A DNA stretch of 64,000 nucleotides from an uncultured Selenomonadales bacterium (GTDB lineage Bacteria; Bacillota; Negativicutes; Selenomonadales; Selenomonadaceae): assembly GCA_946183785.1 (NCBI GenBank), contig CAMHCS010000002.1, positions 62,001 to 126,000 of the forward strand. The letters are read 5' to 3'. Positions 1 through 7,931 of the stretch are shown here, one piece after another. The position numbers and the translations under genes were made by a program. Position 1 is the first letter of the stretch; every line of letters begins with the position of its first letter. The notes beneath the pieces were generated by a model, which saw only the letters and a program-made list of their open reading frames with translations, did no database searches and was not told where the DNA came from.

Positions 1-1
1 C

Positions 2-361
2 TTTTTCATAACGCCCTCCATCGGCGAGGTCCTGGCCCCGGCAGACGGAGAGATTACCTATGTCGCGCCGACGAAGCACGGAATCCGTATCGCGGCGGCA
101 GACGGCACGAAGCTGACGCTGCACGTCGGCACGGAATCCGGCGAGCTCAAAGGCGAAGGCTTCACCGTCTTCGTGGAAACGGGCGAGAAGGTCAGGAAGG
201 GCGACAAGCTGATGACCTTTTCCCCGGAGCTTCTGCAGCAAAACCCGAAAACAACGGACGCCTGCATCCTGCTCCTCGAGGACATGGAGGACGGCAGGGA
301 AGTCCGCCTGACCGCGTCGGGGGAAGTAACAGCCTTAACGCCAGTGGCAGAGGTCGTATAA
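2..361 (+). CDS. PTS EIIA domain, glucose family (3' part of gene)
   Basis: This is the C-terminal 119 residues of a protein that begins before the window. The reading frame is open from base 2 to the TAA at 359-361. It matches the EIIA-Glc (Crr-like) domain: a start like PSIGEVLAPADGEI, then TKHGIRI with the first conserved histidine, then LHVG with the histidine that is phosphorylated in this family, then GFTVFVETGEKVRKGD. EIIA takes phosphate from HPr and passes it to EIIB during sugar uptake. Whether it is a free EIIA or the end of a fused EIICBA permease cannot be told. No neighbour on this side points to a particular sugar. Confidence 0.85.
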   Translation, partial: FFITPSIGEVLAPADGEITYVAPTKHGIRIAAADGTKLTLHVGTESGELKGEGFTVFVETGEKVRKGDKLMTFSPELLQQNPKTTDACILLLEDMEDGREVRLTASGEVTALTPVAEVV

Positions 362-383
362 AGCCCCTCTTCCCTCTTCACTC

Positions 384-1163
384 TTAATACAACTCCGGTC
401 TTCTGTCGTGAAACTCGTCGATCGTTCGCTTGATCTCGTCCCTTACGGAGAGGTCGATCTCGACGGTCAGCACGGCCTCGCCGTCGTCGGCCTCGGCGAG
501 GCACTCGCCCCACGGGTCGATGATAGCGGAGCGGCCGCCCAGCGGCATGCCGTTGGCAAATGCGCCGCTGCCGTTGACGGGAACGAAGAAAATCTGGTTC
601 TCGATGGCGCGGGCCCGGCTCAGCACCCGCCAATGCTCAATGCGAGCGGTCGGCCAGGCGGCGGGCAGGAACACGATTTCCGCACCCTCCAGCGCAAGCC
701 GGCGGCACAGCTCGGGGAACCGCAAATCGTAACAGATCATCAGGCCGCAGGTCACGTCGTCCAGAGAAAAGACGGCGGTATGGTCGCCCTTTCGGAAAAA
801 GCGGTCCTCCTTCGCGGGAGAGAAAAGATGCGTCTTGTCGTAAGAAGCGACCAATGCGCCGGTTCGGTCGAACACATAGGACCGGTTCTCAGCGGCGCCC
901 TCCTCATGGACGGCCACGGAACCGCCGACGAGATTGACGCCGTGCTCCTTCGCCAGCGACGAGAGCAGCGCCTGCGACCGCGCGCCGTCCTCGTCCAGGT
1001 ATTTTTCCAGCGGGCGCGGGAAAAAACCGATATCCCAAAGCTCCGGCAGCACGACCACGTCGGGCGCGTCCTTCATCGCGGCGTCCATCATACGCCGGAG
1101 CGCAGCTTCGTTCTCCTCCCGCACGCCGATTGCGACGGGCATCTGCAAAACGGAAATCTTCAT
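384..1163 (-). CDS. Carbon-nitrogen hydrolase, nitrilase superfamily (omega-amidase-like)
   Basis: A 259-residue cytoplasmic hydrolase. The Glu-Lys-Cys triad of the nitrilase fold is visible: E41 in VVLPELWD, K110 in SYDKTHLF and C144 in LMICYDLRFPEL. The LRFPEL context and the length fit the omega-amidase/YafV (NIT2-like) branch, which deamidates 2-oxoglutaramate-type alpha-keto acid amides; the exact substrate is inference. The frame extends upstream to 1265, but MKISVLQM at 1163 is the family start and the extension lies inside a repeat element. It is convergent with the PTS gene and divergent from the DUF951 gene. Confidence 0.87.
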   Translation of the reverse strand: MKISVLQMPVAIGVREENEAALRRMMDAAMKDAPDVVVLPELWDIGFFPRPLEKYLDEDGARSQALLSSLAKEHGVNLVGGSVAVHEEGAAENRSYVFDRTGALVASYDKTHLFSPAKEDRFFRKGDHTAVFSLDDVTCGLMICYDLRFPELCRRLALEGAEIVFLPAAWPTARIEHWRVLSRARAIENQIFFVPVNGSGAFANGMPLGGRSAIIDPWGECLAEADDGEAVLTVEIDLSVRDEIKRTIDEFHDRRPELY

Positions 1164-1184
1164 CTCAATCCACCTCGACTGTAT

Positions 1185-1338
1185 ACTTGTCTTCCCCTTT
1201 GGGGAAGGTGGCAGCCGAAGGCTGACGGATGAGGTTTTGTCAATGTTGCCGAAAACCTCACCCACCGCCTACGGCAATCCCCTGCCCGGGGAGTCCACTG
1301 GACTCCCGCGCTTCGCGCCCCCAGAGGGAGGCCCAGGT
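1185..1338 (+). repeat. MITE-like structured repeat, copy 1
   Basis: About 155 bp of non-coding, hairpin-rich DNA between divergent genes. It begins with the palindrome CTTCCCCTTTGGGGAAG, followed by a second hairpin (CAGCC-GAA-GGCTG) and then CGGATGAGG. After a spacer comes CCTCACCCACCGC and a GC-rich right arm ending near CCCAGAGGGAGGCCCAGG. The same order of blocks recurs in inverted orientation at 41001-41160, and single terminal hairpins occur at 36854 and 55299. No coding capacity is evident, so it is either a non-autonomous mobile element or a REP-like repeat. Confidence 0.72.
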
Positions 1339-1407
1339 ACTTTAACAAGAATCAATTACGATTTACTTTATAAGGATATCATAAACTCCCACCGAAAGGA
1401 AGAACCA

Positions 1408-1617
1408 ATGGAACGAGTGCAATATACTATAGGCGACGTCGTTCGCATGAAAAAGAAGCACCCCTGTGGCAGCGACCTCTGGCGGATCACGCGCACGGGC
1501 ATGGACTTCGGCATGAAATGCGAAGGCTGCGGCCATGCGGTGATGATCCCCCGGGTGAAATTCGAGCGCATGGCCCGCGCGATCGTGCAGAAAGCGGAGC
1601 AAAAAGACAATGTCTGA
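1408..1617 (+). CDS. DUF951 domain protein
   Basis: A 69-residue protein matching the DUF951 (YyzM-like) family common in Firmicutes. It has an N-terminal YTIGDVVRMKKKHPCGS segment, then LWRITRTGMDFGMKCEGCGH with the conserved cysteines, then VMIPRVKFER. One Cys in HPCG and two in CEGC suggest metal binding or a small beta-barrel fold; the function is unknown. ATG 1408 follows GAAAGGAAG. Its last 8 bases overlap the start of the downstream phosphoesterase gene, so the two are probably translationally coupled. Confidence 0.87.
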   Translation: MERVQYTIGDVVRMKKKHPCGSDLWRITRTGMDFGMKCEGCGHAVMIPRVKFERMARAIVQKAEQKDNV

Positions 1618-2893
1618 CGCAATGGCCCTGCCGGCCCCCTTCGCCGCTATTTCCCGGCGCACGTTCCTCTCCATGAGCCTCCGCTCGCTGGCCGCCTGCG
1701 CCATCGGATCGCTGCTCGCGCCGCTCCGCAGCGCCGCCGCAAAATCCTCGCCGACGCCGCGATTTTTCCGCCGCGTCGTCACGCAGGACAACCGCACCAC
1801 GGCCCTGATCGAGTGGCAGACAGACGCGCTGCTCGACGATCCTCATTTTTTCTGGAAAGAGGCACGGAAAAAAGAGGAAAGAGAGGCGGACGTCGACGTC
1901 AAATATCTGGCGCTGGACGGCCACAATGTTTTCGTCTATCGCGCCGCCCTGCGCGGCCTCGCCCCCGGGCGGGACTACCAATGCCGTGTCGTGTCCGCCA
2001 GGCGGGACGCGGGAACGTTCTCCTTCCGCACGGACAGCGGCGACTCTCTCAAGGCGTTGATCTTCCCAGATTCCCAATGCGACAATTCCTATGACGCCTG
2101 GGAGCGCGTTTCCACCGAGGCCTCTCGCCGCAATCCTGACGCCTCCCTATGGGTGAACCTCGGCGACCTCGTGGACAATGGAGAAAGCTTTTACCACTGG
2201 GAGGGCTGGCAATCCGCAACGGACGCCTCCCTCGGCGTGCGGGCCTTCGCCCCGGTCATGGGCAACCACGAGTGCTACGCCCTCGACTGGAAATACGCGA
2301 CGCCCGCCGCCTTCCTCGGCCTTTTCGCTACGCCTCCGAACGGCAGCACGAAGCACGACCGCTATTATTACGCCTTTGATTACGGTCCCGTGCATTTCAC
2401 GGTACTGAACACCCAGCGGGAAGAACTGGACGGCTTCGTCCCCGGCCTTTTCCGTGAACAGGCCGCATGGCTTGCCCACGACCTCGCCCGGACGAAGCAG
2501 CCCTGGCGCGTCGCGTTGCTTCACCGCGACCTGATCGACTACGACGCTGAGCCGCCGGCGCCCGACGAATTCGTCCGGACGCTGATCCCGATCCTTGAAA
2601 AAGGCGGCGTCGACGCCGTACTGACTGCCCATGTCCACGCCTACCGACGGCGGCGCCTGACCGCGTGGAAACACGACAAGAACGGCGTCCTCTACATCCT
2701 CTCCGGCAACGCCGGAAACTGCTTCTATGACGTGGAGCGGCACGCCATCGACGAGATCGCTTTTGCCGACAACATCGTCAACTTCCTGACGCTGGAAGCC
2801 GACGAGAACCGCATGACCTTCCGCTGCTTCCTGCCGAACGGTCTCCAAAAGGATTTCGTGACGCTCCGGAAAGCGCCGACCCTCGAAGAGTAA
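1610..2893 (+). CDS. Tat-exported metallophosphoesterase (purple acid phosphatase-like)
   Basis: A 427-residue protein with a twin-arginine signal (ISRRTFLSM, then a hydrophobic stretch and an Ala-rich cleavage region near residue 45). Residues 50-145 look like the fibronectin-III/purple-acid-phosphatase N-terminal domain. A calcineurin-like catalytic domain follows with the metal-binding series FPDSQ, GDLVDNG, GNHE, LLHRD and HVHAY. It should hydrolyse phosphate esters outside the cytoplasmic membrane; the substrate is unknown. The start overlaps the DUF951 stop by 8 nt, and a terminator follows before the paralogous next gene. Confidence 0.85.
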   Translation: MSDAMALPAPFAAISRRTFLSMSLRSLAACAIGSLLAPLRSAAAKSSPTPRFFRRVVTQDNRTTALIEWQTDALLDDPHFFWKEARKKEEREADVDVKYLALDGHNVFVYRAALRGLAPGRDYQCRVVSARRDAGTFSFRTDSGDSLKALIFPDSQCDNSYDAWERVSTEASRRNPDASLWVNLGDLVDNGESFYHWEGWQSATDASLGVRAFAPVMGNHECYALDWKYATPAAFLGLFATPPNGSTKHDRYYYAFDYGPVHFTVLNTQREELDGFVPGLFREQAAWLAHDLARTKQPWRVALLHRDLIDYDAEPPAPDEFVRTLIPILEKGGVDAVLTAHVHAYRRRRLTAWKHDKNGVLYILSGNAGNCFYDVERHAIDEIAFADNIVNFLTLEADENRMTFRCFLPNGLQKDFVTLRKAPTLEE

Positions 2894-2898
2894 CAACA

Positions 2899-2931
2899 AG
2901 CCCTGCCGATTTCCCGGGCGGGGCTCTTTTT
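2899..2931 (+). terminator. Rho-independent terminator
   Basis: Stem AGCCCTGCC / GGCGGGGCT (one G-T wobble) with an 8-9 nt loop, followed by CTTTTT. It lies 6 bases after the stop of the first phosphoesterase gene. Confidence 0.7.
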
Positions 2932-2951
2932 GAAAACGGAGCAAAGCAATC

Positions 2952-4259
2952 ATGAAAAACAAACTTTTCCGCACCGTATCCCGCCGCCGCTTCCTCACCC
3001 TGATGGGCGGCGGATTGCTGTCCCTTACGCTGGGCTGCGCATCCCCGCCGAAACCGCCCGCGCCCATAAAAAAAGCCGCACGGATCCTCACCGGCGACAC
3101 TTCCCTTGACGCAGGATTCCTGCGCCAGATCATTACCGCCGACAGCCGCGTTTCCCGCACGATCATGTGGCAGTCCGACGACCCGCAGGAAAACGCCGAG
3201 ATCGTCTGGCGCGCCGCCGGCGAAAAGGACGCGGAAATCTTTTCCGCCCCCGCGAAGCAGGAGCACTACACCGACGACAGGCAAAACGTCTATCTGCACA
3301 CCGCCCGCCTCGAAAACCTCGCGCCGGGGACGGCCTACGAATACCGTGCCATCGCGGGGGACGAGGGCACGGACTGGAATCCGCTTGTGACCGAGGGCGG
3401 CGGCTCCTTCAAGGCGCTGATCTTTCCCGACTCCCAGTCCAGCGACTACACCGACTGGAAAAACCTCGCGCAGGACGCGTTCCGACGCAATCCCGACGCC
3501 GCGTTCTTCACAAACCTCGGCGACCTCGTGGACAACGGCGAGGAGCACAGCCAATGGGATGAATGGTTCCACGCGATCGAAGATTTTGCAGCAATGATCC
3601 CCTTCGCCCCGGTCATGGGCAACCACGAAACCTACGACAAGAAATGGGAGGTCCGCCTGCCGCTGGCCTACCTCGCGCAATTCGCCCCGCCGGAGAACGG
3701 CAGCCGGGACTTCCTTCGCTACTATTACTCCTTTGACTTCGGCGACGTACATTTCATCGTGCTGAACACCCAATGGAACGAAACGAACGACCTGCGCCCC
3801 GGCCTCCTCGAGGAGCAGCTCGCGTGGCTGCCGAAGGACGTCGCCGCCTCCGGCAAGAAATGGAAAGTCGTGATGCTGCATAAGGACATGCTGCAATACA
3901 GGATCGGCAAGCGCCCCGAGCGTAAGGAGGGCTTCAGCGAATTCGGCCGGGCCTTCATGCCGCTCTTCGACGACCTCGGCGTCGACGCGGTCCTCTCCGC
4001 CCACCTGCACACCTATCGGAACCGCGGCCATATCAAGGACTTCCAGCGCGACCCCGCCGGCCCGCTCTACATCCTGACCGGCGTAGCAGGAAACGTCCGC
4101 TACCCCGGCCTCTGGATCGACCACGCCCTCGACGAGACCGTCGCCCCCCAGCCCGAAACCGGCAACTACCTGACGCTGGAAGCCGGCAAAGAGTCATTGC
4201 GTTTCCAATGCTTCCTGCCCGACGGCAGCGTGATCGACAATGTGACGATCAAGAAATAG
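2952..4259 (+). CDS. Metallophosphoesterase, Tat-lipoprotein paralogue
   Basis: 435 residues. The N-terminus carries SRRRFLTLMGGG (twin arginine), and the hydrophobic stretch ends in LTLGCASP, a lipobox, so it is probably a Tat-exported lipoprotein anchored by Cys23. The domain order matches the upstream gene: Fn3-like domain at about 50-150, then FPDSQ, GDLVDNG, GNHE, MLHKD and HLHTY metal-binding motifs. The two proteins resemble each other along their whole length and probably arose by tandem duplication, one soluble and one membrane-anchored. The substrate is unknown. A purine-rich stretch (GAAAACGGAG) upstream is a weak ribosome-binding site. Confidence 0.85.
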   Translation: MKNKLFRTVSRRRFLTLMGGGLLSLTLGCASPPKPPAPIKKAARILTGDTSLDAGFLRQIITADSRVSRTIMWQSDDPQENAEIVWRAAGEKDAEIFSAPAKQEHYTDDRQNVYLHTARLENLAPGTAYEYRAIAGDEGTDWNPLVTEGGGSFKALIFPDSQSSDYTDWKNLAQDAFRRNPDAAFFTNLGDLVDNGEEHSQWDEWFHAIEDFAAMIPFAPVMGNHETYDKKWEVRLPLAYLAQFAPPENGSRDFLRYYYSFDFGDVHFIVLNTQWNETNDLRPGLLEEQLAWLPKDVAASGKKWKVVMLHKDMLQYRIGKRPERKEGFSEFGRAFMPLFDDLGVDAVLSAHLHTYRNRGHIKDFQRDPAGPLYILTGVAGNVRYPGLWIDHALDETVAPQPETGNYLTLEAGKESLRFQCFLPDGSVIDNVTIKK

Positions 4260-4293
4260 CGCCGGCTTTTTCAGCCGACGCTTTCTTCTTTCC
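4256..4293 (+). terminator. Putative terminator after the phosphoesterase pair
   Basis: AGCGCCGGC and GCCGACGCT form a 9-bp stem with one mismatch around a T-rich loop. It is followed by TTCTTCTTTCC, which is T-rich but interrupted. Confidence 0.5.
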
Positions 4294-4348
4294 TATGCAG
4301 CTCTAACTGCCACGTTACTCCAAAATGCGGATTATAATCCACGCTTTG

Positions 4349-4366
4349 AATGTTTTTGACCCAAAA
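4349..4366. repeat. 18-bp direct repeat, left copy
   Basis: AATGTTTTTGACCCAAAA occurs perfectly here and again at 5824-5841, on either side of the AAA+ ATPase gene. Partial similarity continues on the upstream side (AAAG.GT read on the minus strand). This suggests the edges of an inserted unit. Confidence 0.6.
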
Positions 4367-4430
4367 AAGAAAATTCATTTGCGAAGCGGGCCTTAAATTG
4401 AAGAAGTTATACTTTCCCAGGATTTTTATA

Positions 4431-4459
4431 TTGAAATAATTATACTTTTTGGATATAAT
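4431..4459 (+). promoter_or_regulatory. Promoter of the AAA+/DUF4143 gene
   Basis: TTGAAA (4431-4436), a 17-bp spacer and a perfect TATAAT (4454-4459), 34 bp before the ATG. The region contains three degenerate copies of an ATTGAAaTAaTTATACTTT unit (starting near 4397, 4429 and 4462), which could serve as operator repeats. Confidence 0.65.
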
Positions 4460-4493
4460 CAAATTGAAATAACTTTGGTTTTGGAGGTTGCCT

Positions 4494-5825
4494 ATGTTCG
4501 CGCGGAAGGTATATCAAGAACTCTTGCGATGGAAAAATGAATATTGCCCCCGTTATGCCTGCCTCCTCGAGGGAGCCCGACGCGTAGGCAAGACAACAAT
4601 CGCTCTCGAATTTGCAAAAAACGAATTCGAGACATATATAATGATAGATTTCGCACAGGCGCCCAGAAGCATCATGTCCGTTTTCAGGGATATCGCGGAT
4701 TTGAATCTGTTTTTCCTCAGATTACAGGCCGAGACCGGCGTGACGTTGGTCGAAGGTAAGTCGGTAATCATATTCGATGAAGTCCAGTTATATCCTAAAG
4801 CTCGCCAGGCTATTAAATATCTGGCCGCTGACGGAAGGTACGCATACATAGAGACCGGATCGCTGATCTCCATCAAGAAGAATGTCAATGGTATCGTGAT
4901 TCCCTCGGAAGAACACAGGATTCAAGTTTATCCAATGGATTATGAGGAATTCCTGTGGGCCGCAGGAGGTAATGCGGATATCCTAAAGCAGATTACCGAA
5001 AAAGGAACTGCATTGGGTGATGCAACCAATCGAAAACTGATGAGAGATTTTCGCATCTATATGGCAGTCGGCGGGATGCCGCAAGCAGTCGACTCCTATA
5101 TCCGTGAGAATAATTTTGCGGCCGTCGATAAGGTAAAACGGGAAATACTCTCTCTTTACATGGATGACTTAAAAAAGATTGACAAGTCGGGACGGCTTTC
5201 AAATATGTATAAAGCGATTCCTGCGCAGCTGGCCCTCGGAAAGAAGAAATTCGTCGTAACAGCAGCAACAGGCAAACAAAAAACAAGCAAGGATGATGAA
5301 AGAATATTTGACCTGATTGACTCCAAAACAGTGTTGCCTTGTTACCATGTCAGCAATCCTGGCGTTTCACTTTCACAGACAATGGAACTGGATACTTATA
5401 AGCTTTATATCTCCGATATCGGTCTATTTACAACGTTATTGTTCAACGATACAGAAAACGGCCGAGAAGATATATATAAGAAACTTCTTAGCGACAATCT
5501 GCCCGCAGATCTCGGATATATGTACGAAAACGTTGTTGCTCAACTTCTTACATCAAAAGGGCGAACGCTTTATTATCACACATGGAGAAAAGAGGCGTCC
5601 CCCCATTCCTACGAGATCGACTTTTTGCTCACAGAAAAATCCAAATTGGTCGCAATCGAAGTAAAATCCTCCTCGGTAAGAAATCATAAATCTATAGACG
5701 CATTCAAAGACAAATACGCGAAGGCGGCAGGAAACCGTTATCTTTTTTCACAGAAGGATGTTGCAAAAGAAGGCACGCTATTATTCAAACCCATATATAT
5801 GCTGCAGTTTATGCAACACTTTTAA
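4494..5825 (+). CDS. AAA+ ATPase with C-terminal DUF4143/nuclease-like domain
   Basis: 443 residues. Walker A is GARRVGKT (27-34) and Walker B is VIIFDEVQ (about 98-105). The C-terminal third has the DUF4143 layout ending in YEIDFLL...LVAIEVKSS, an E-x-K signature of a PD-(D/E)XK-like fold. These proteins are common, often multicopy, accessory genes in anaerobes; their role is not established. I chose ATG 4494 because GGAGG lies 6 nt upstream, rather than the TTG at 4488. Its stop codon lies inside the right-hand copy of an 18-bp direct repeat, and its base composition is lower in GC than the flanking genes, both signs of transfer. Confidence 0.85.
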   Translation: MFARKVYQELLRWKNEYCPRYACLLEGARRVGKTTIALEFAKNEFETYIMIDFAQAPRSIMSVFRDIADLNLFFLRLQAETGVTLVEGKSVIIFDEVQLYPKARQAIKYLAADGRYAYIETGSLISIKKNVNGIVIPSEEHRIQVYPMDYEEFLWAAGGNADILKQITEKGTALGDATNRKLMRDFRIYMAVGGMPQAVDSYIRENNFAAVDKVKREILSLYMDDLKKIDKSGRLSNMYKAIPAQLALGKKKFVVTAATGKQKTSKDDERIFDLIDSKTVLPCYHVSNPGVSLSQTMELDTYKLYISDIGLFTTLLFNDTENGREDIYKKLLSDNLPADLGYMYENVVAQLLTSKGRTLYYHTWRKEASPHSYEIDFLLTEKSKLVAIEVKSSSVRNHKSIDAFKDKYAKAAGNRYLFSQKDVAKEGTLLFKPIYMLQFMQHF

Positions 5826-5841
5826 TGTTTTTGACCCAAAA
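5824..5841. repeat. 18-bp direct repeat, right copy
   Basis: Perfect match to 4349-4366. The TAA stop of the ATPase (5823-5825) overlaps its first two bases. Confidence 0.6.
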
Positions 5842-5925
5842 GCGGAATGGTCTCCTCACTTTCTCGCATATGAAGATTGCACAACGATCACCGTGTCCCC
5901 CGCCTCCGGCCATACCGCATCGATG

Positions 5926-5954
5926 TTGCATAGCATCTGCTTTTATGGTACGAT
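5926..5954 (+). promoter_or_regulatory. Promoter for the small gene at 5980
   Basis: TTGCAT (5926-5931), a 17-bp spacer and TACGAT (5949-5954). It is followed by a strong AAAGGAGGGGG ribosome-binding site and an ATG. Confidence 0.5.
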
Positions 5955-5979
5955 GAAAAAGTGCAAAGGAGGGGGCAAA

Positions 5980-6258
5980 ATGGAATATTGCAGAATCCAT
6001 ACGGAAGACGCCATCCTGGTTGTCGCCATCATGAGTATCCAGGAAACACCAGACAGAGGCGAGCTCCTTGAAATTCGCATCGAAAAAGAGAACGACATGG
6101 ACGTCTACGCCGAGTTCACCCTGCCGGCCTATCATTGCCATCATGCGTACGGTTTCAAGGAAACGGAACTAATGCAGCTGGAACAATTCCTCCGAGACAA
6201 TGCCGTCACCATTTGGCGTATGGGAAAGGGTGAGATCGTTGCCGAAGGCGCTGCTTGA
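5980..6258 (+). CDS. Small hypothetical protein (92 aa)
   Basis: I do not recognise the family. It starts at ATG 5980 after a strong ribosome-binding site (AAAGGAGGGGG). The protein is acidic, with alternating hydrophobic strands (AILVVAIMSIQ, YAEFTLP), a His-rich YHCHHAYG segment and a helical C-terminus. No signal peptide or membrane segment is visible. Its 3' end overlaps the next gene's frame by 59 nt if that gene starts at 6200, so the two are probably co-expressed. DUF4160 genes often sit beside a small partner, and this may be such a partner. Confidence 0.6.
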   Translation: MEYCRIHTEDAILVVAIMSIQETPDRGELLEIRIEKENDMDVYAEFTLPAYHCHHAYGFKETELMQLEQFLRDNAVTIWRMGKGEIVAEGAA

Positions 6259-6517
6259 CTATCTGGGATATGTCATCTATTTTTGGATCAACGAAGGCGC
6301 GCCCTTAGAGCCTGTACACGTTCATGTTGTAAAAGGCAAGCCTGCGCAAAACGCCACCAAGATATGGCTAACCAAGGAAGGCGTAAAACTTGAACATAAC
6401 AATAGCAATATCCCGCCAAAGGATTTGAAAGCCTTACTCGATTTCATCGGCGAAAATCAATCCACGATCATCCGCGTATGGCTGAACCGATTCGGCGAAG
6501 CAAAATTGAAACGCTAG
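6200..6517 (+). CDS. DUF4160-like small protein
   Basis: Up to 105 residues. The core YVIYFWINEGAPLEPVHVHV followed by KGKPAQNATKIWL matches the DUF4160 pattern (aromatic strand, E-P-x-H-V-H-V, then a K/W-rich strand). The function is unknown; such genes often travel in small two-gene modules with toxin-antitoxin-like distribution. The start is uncertain: ATG 6200 gives a long overlap with the upstream gene, while GTG 6230 gives a shorter one but has its purine-rich site too close. A strong terminator follows. Confidence 0.6.
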   Translation: MPSPFGVWERVRSLPKALLDYLGYVIYFWINEGAPLEPVHVHVVKGKPAQNATKIWLTKEGVKLEHNNSNIPPKDLKALLDFIGENQSTIIRVWLNRFGEAKLKR

Positions 6518-6540
6518 CCTTACAACTGAAAACCACACAA

Positions 6541-6584
6541 AGAAACGCCTCTCAGAGCTCATTATAGCTCAGAGAGGCGTTTCT
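6541..6584. terminator. Bidirectional terminator
   Basis: A 19-bp stem (AGAAACGCCTCTCAGAGCT against its complement, one mismatch) with a 6-nt loop. T or A runs flank both sides. It separates the convergent DUF4160-like gene and the UDP-glucose dehydrogenase gene. Confidence 0.85.
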
Positions 6585-6619
6585 AAATATCCAAGCAACT
6601 TATAAACCATAATCTCTTC

Positions 6620-7852
6620 TCAATCCTCACCAAAGAGATCCCGCGTATAGACCTTCTCCTTCACGTCCCTCAAATCCGCCTCTTTGTACCGATTCGCCAA
6701 GATCACCGTGCTCCGCCGCTTGAACTCCTCAAGATCGTTCACGACACGACTGCCGAAAAACGTCTCTCCCGAGAGCATCGGCTCATAGACGATCACCTCG
6801 GCGCCCTTGGCCTTGATCCGCTTCATCACGCCCTGCACCGAGCTGTTGCGGAAATTGTCGCTGCCCTGCTTCATGGCCAGCCGATAGACGCCGATCACCG
6901 CGGCGCGTTCCTTCCCCGCGTCGTATTCCCGTCCTGTCCCGTAGTCATAGAGCCCGGCTTTCTTCAAAACCTGGTCGGCGACGAATTCTTTTCGCGTCCG
7001 GTTCGACTGCACAATAGCTTCGATCAGATTCTCCGGCACGTCCCGATAATTCGCCAGGAGCTGCTTCGTATCCTTCGGCAGGCAATACCCGCCATACCCG
7101 AAAGACGGATTGTGATAGTGCCCCCCAATGCGCGGATCGAGAGAAACGCCGCGGATGATTGCCTCGCTGGATATCCCCTTGCTCACCGCGTAAGTATCGA
7201 GCTCATTGAAATAGGCGACCCGCATGGCAAGATACGTATTGGAGAACAGCTTGACCGCCTCGGCCTCCGTCGATCCCATGAAGAGAACCGGCACGTCCTT
7301 TTTCAGCGCCGCCTCTTTGAGAAGCGATGCAAACGTCTCCGCTTCCGCCTGAAGCTCCGACGCTCCCGCTCCCACGATGATCCTGGACGGATAGAGGTTA
7401 TCGTAAAGCGCGCGCCCTTCCCGCAGGAACTCAGGGCTGAAAAGAATATGCAGCCCTTCGTAGCGTTTCCGAATCCTCGTCGTGTAGCCAACGGGAATCG
7501 TACTCTTGATGACGACGCACGCTTTGGGATTCGTTTCCCGAATAATATCCAGCACCTGCTCGATCAGATGCGTGTCGAAATAATCCGTTTCACTGTCATA
7601 GTTCGTCGGCACGGCGACAACAATAAACGCCGCCTGCCGATACGCTTCTTCCGCGTCTGTCGTCGCCCGCAGCTTCAATTCCTTCTTTGCAAGGTATTCC
7701 TCAATCTCCGCATCTTTGAGCGGAGATTTCCGCGCATTCACTTGGCGCACCTTTTCCTCCACGACGTCAACAGCCACGACGTCATTGTACTGCGCCAACA
7801 GCACAGAAAGCGAAAGCCCAACATAACCAAGCCCAGCAACCGCAATCTTCAT
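6620..7852 (-). CDS. ugd: UDP-glucose 6-dehydrogenase
   Basis: 410 residues. It oxidises UDP-glucose to UDP-glucuronate with two NAD. The N-terminal Rossmann motif is GLGYVG (7-12). K201 lies in [13 protein letters not shown], and the catalytic cysteine is C257 in [10 protein letters not shown]. Other family marks are VVAVPTN and FSPEFLREG. It supplies UDP-glucuronate, the substrate of the epimerase encoded at 8758-9855, for the polysaccharide locus. Length and motifs are complete. It is the most downstream minus-strand gene of this locus. Confidence 0.95.
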   Translation of the reverse strand: MKIAVAGLGYVGLSLSVLLAQYNDVVAVDVVEEKVRQVNARKSPLKDAEIEEYLAKKELKLRATTDAEEAYRQAAFIVVAVPTNYDSETDYFDTHLIEQVLDIIRETNPKACVVIKSTIPVGYTTRIRKRYEGLHILFSPEFLREGRALYDNLYPSRIIVGAGASELQAEAETFASLLKEAALKKDVPVLFMGSTEAEAVKLFSNTYLAMRVAYFNELDTYAVSKGISSEAIIRGVSLDPRIGGHYHNPSFGYGGYCLPKDTKQLLANYRDVPENLIEAIVQSNRTRKEFVADQVLKKAGLYDYGTGREYDAGKERAAVIGVYRLAMKQGSDNFRNSSVQGVMKRIKAKGAEVIVYEPMLSGETFFGSRVVNDLEEFKRRSTVILANRYKEADLRDVKEKVYTRDLFGED

Positions 7853-7901
7853 ATTTGGAAACCAACCTTCCTATAAGAAATTAATAACAAGACCAAGACG
7901 A

Positions 7902-7931
7902 TTGACATGCCCTTCCCCGATATACTAAAAT
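7902..7931 (+). promoter_or_regulatory. Possible promoter before the Rpn-type gene
   Basis: A perfect TTGACA (7902-7907). TATACT follows after only 13 bp, and TAAAAT (7926-7931) after 18 bp. With the second choice the transcript would start just before the internal ATG at 7945. Confidence 0.35.

Noticed and set aside
2778..4124. 448-codon minus-strand frame
   Set aside because: Antisense to the second metallophosphoesterase; no ribosome-binding site or domain.
4271..4462. 63-codon minus-strand frame upstream of the ATPase
   Set aside because: It crosses the ATPase promoter and the direct repeat; it resembles the frame at 5809-6144 only because both contain the repeat.
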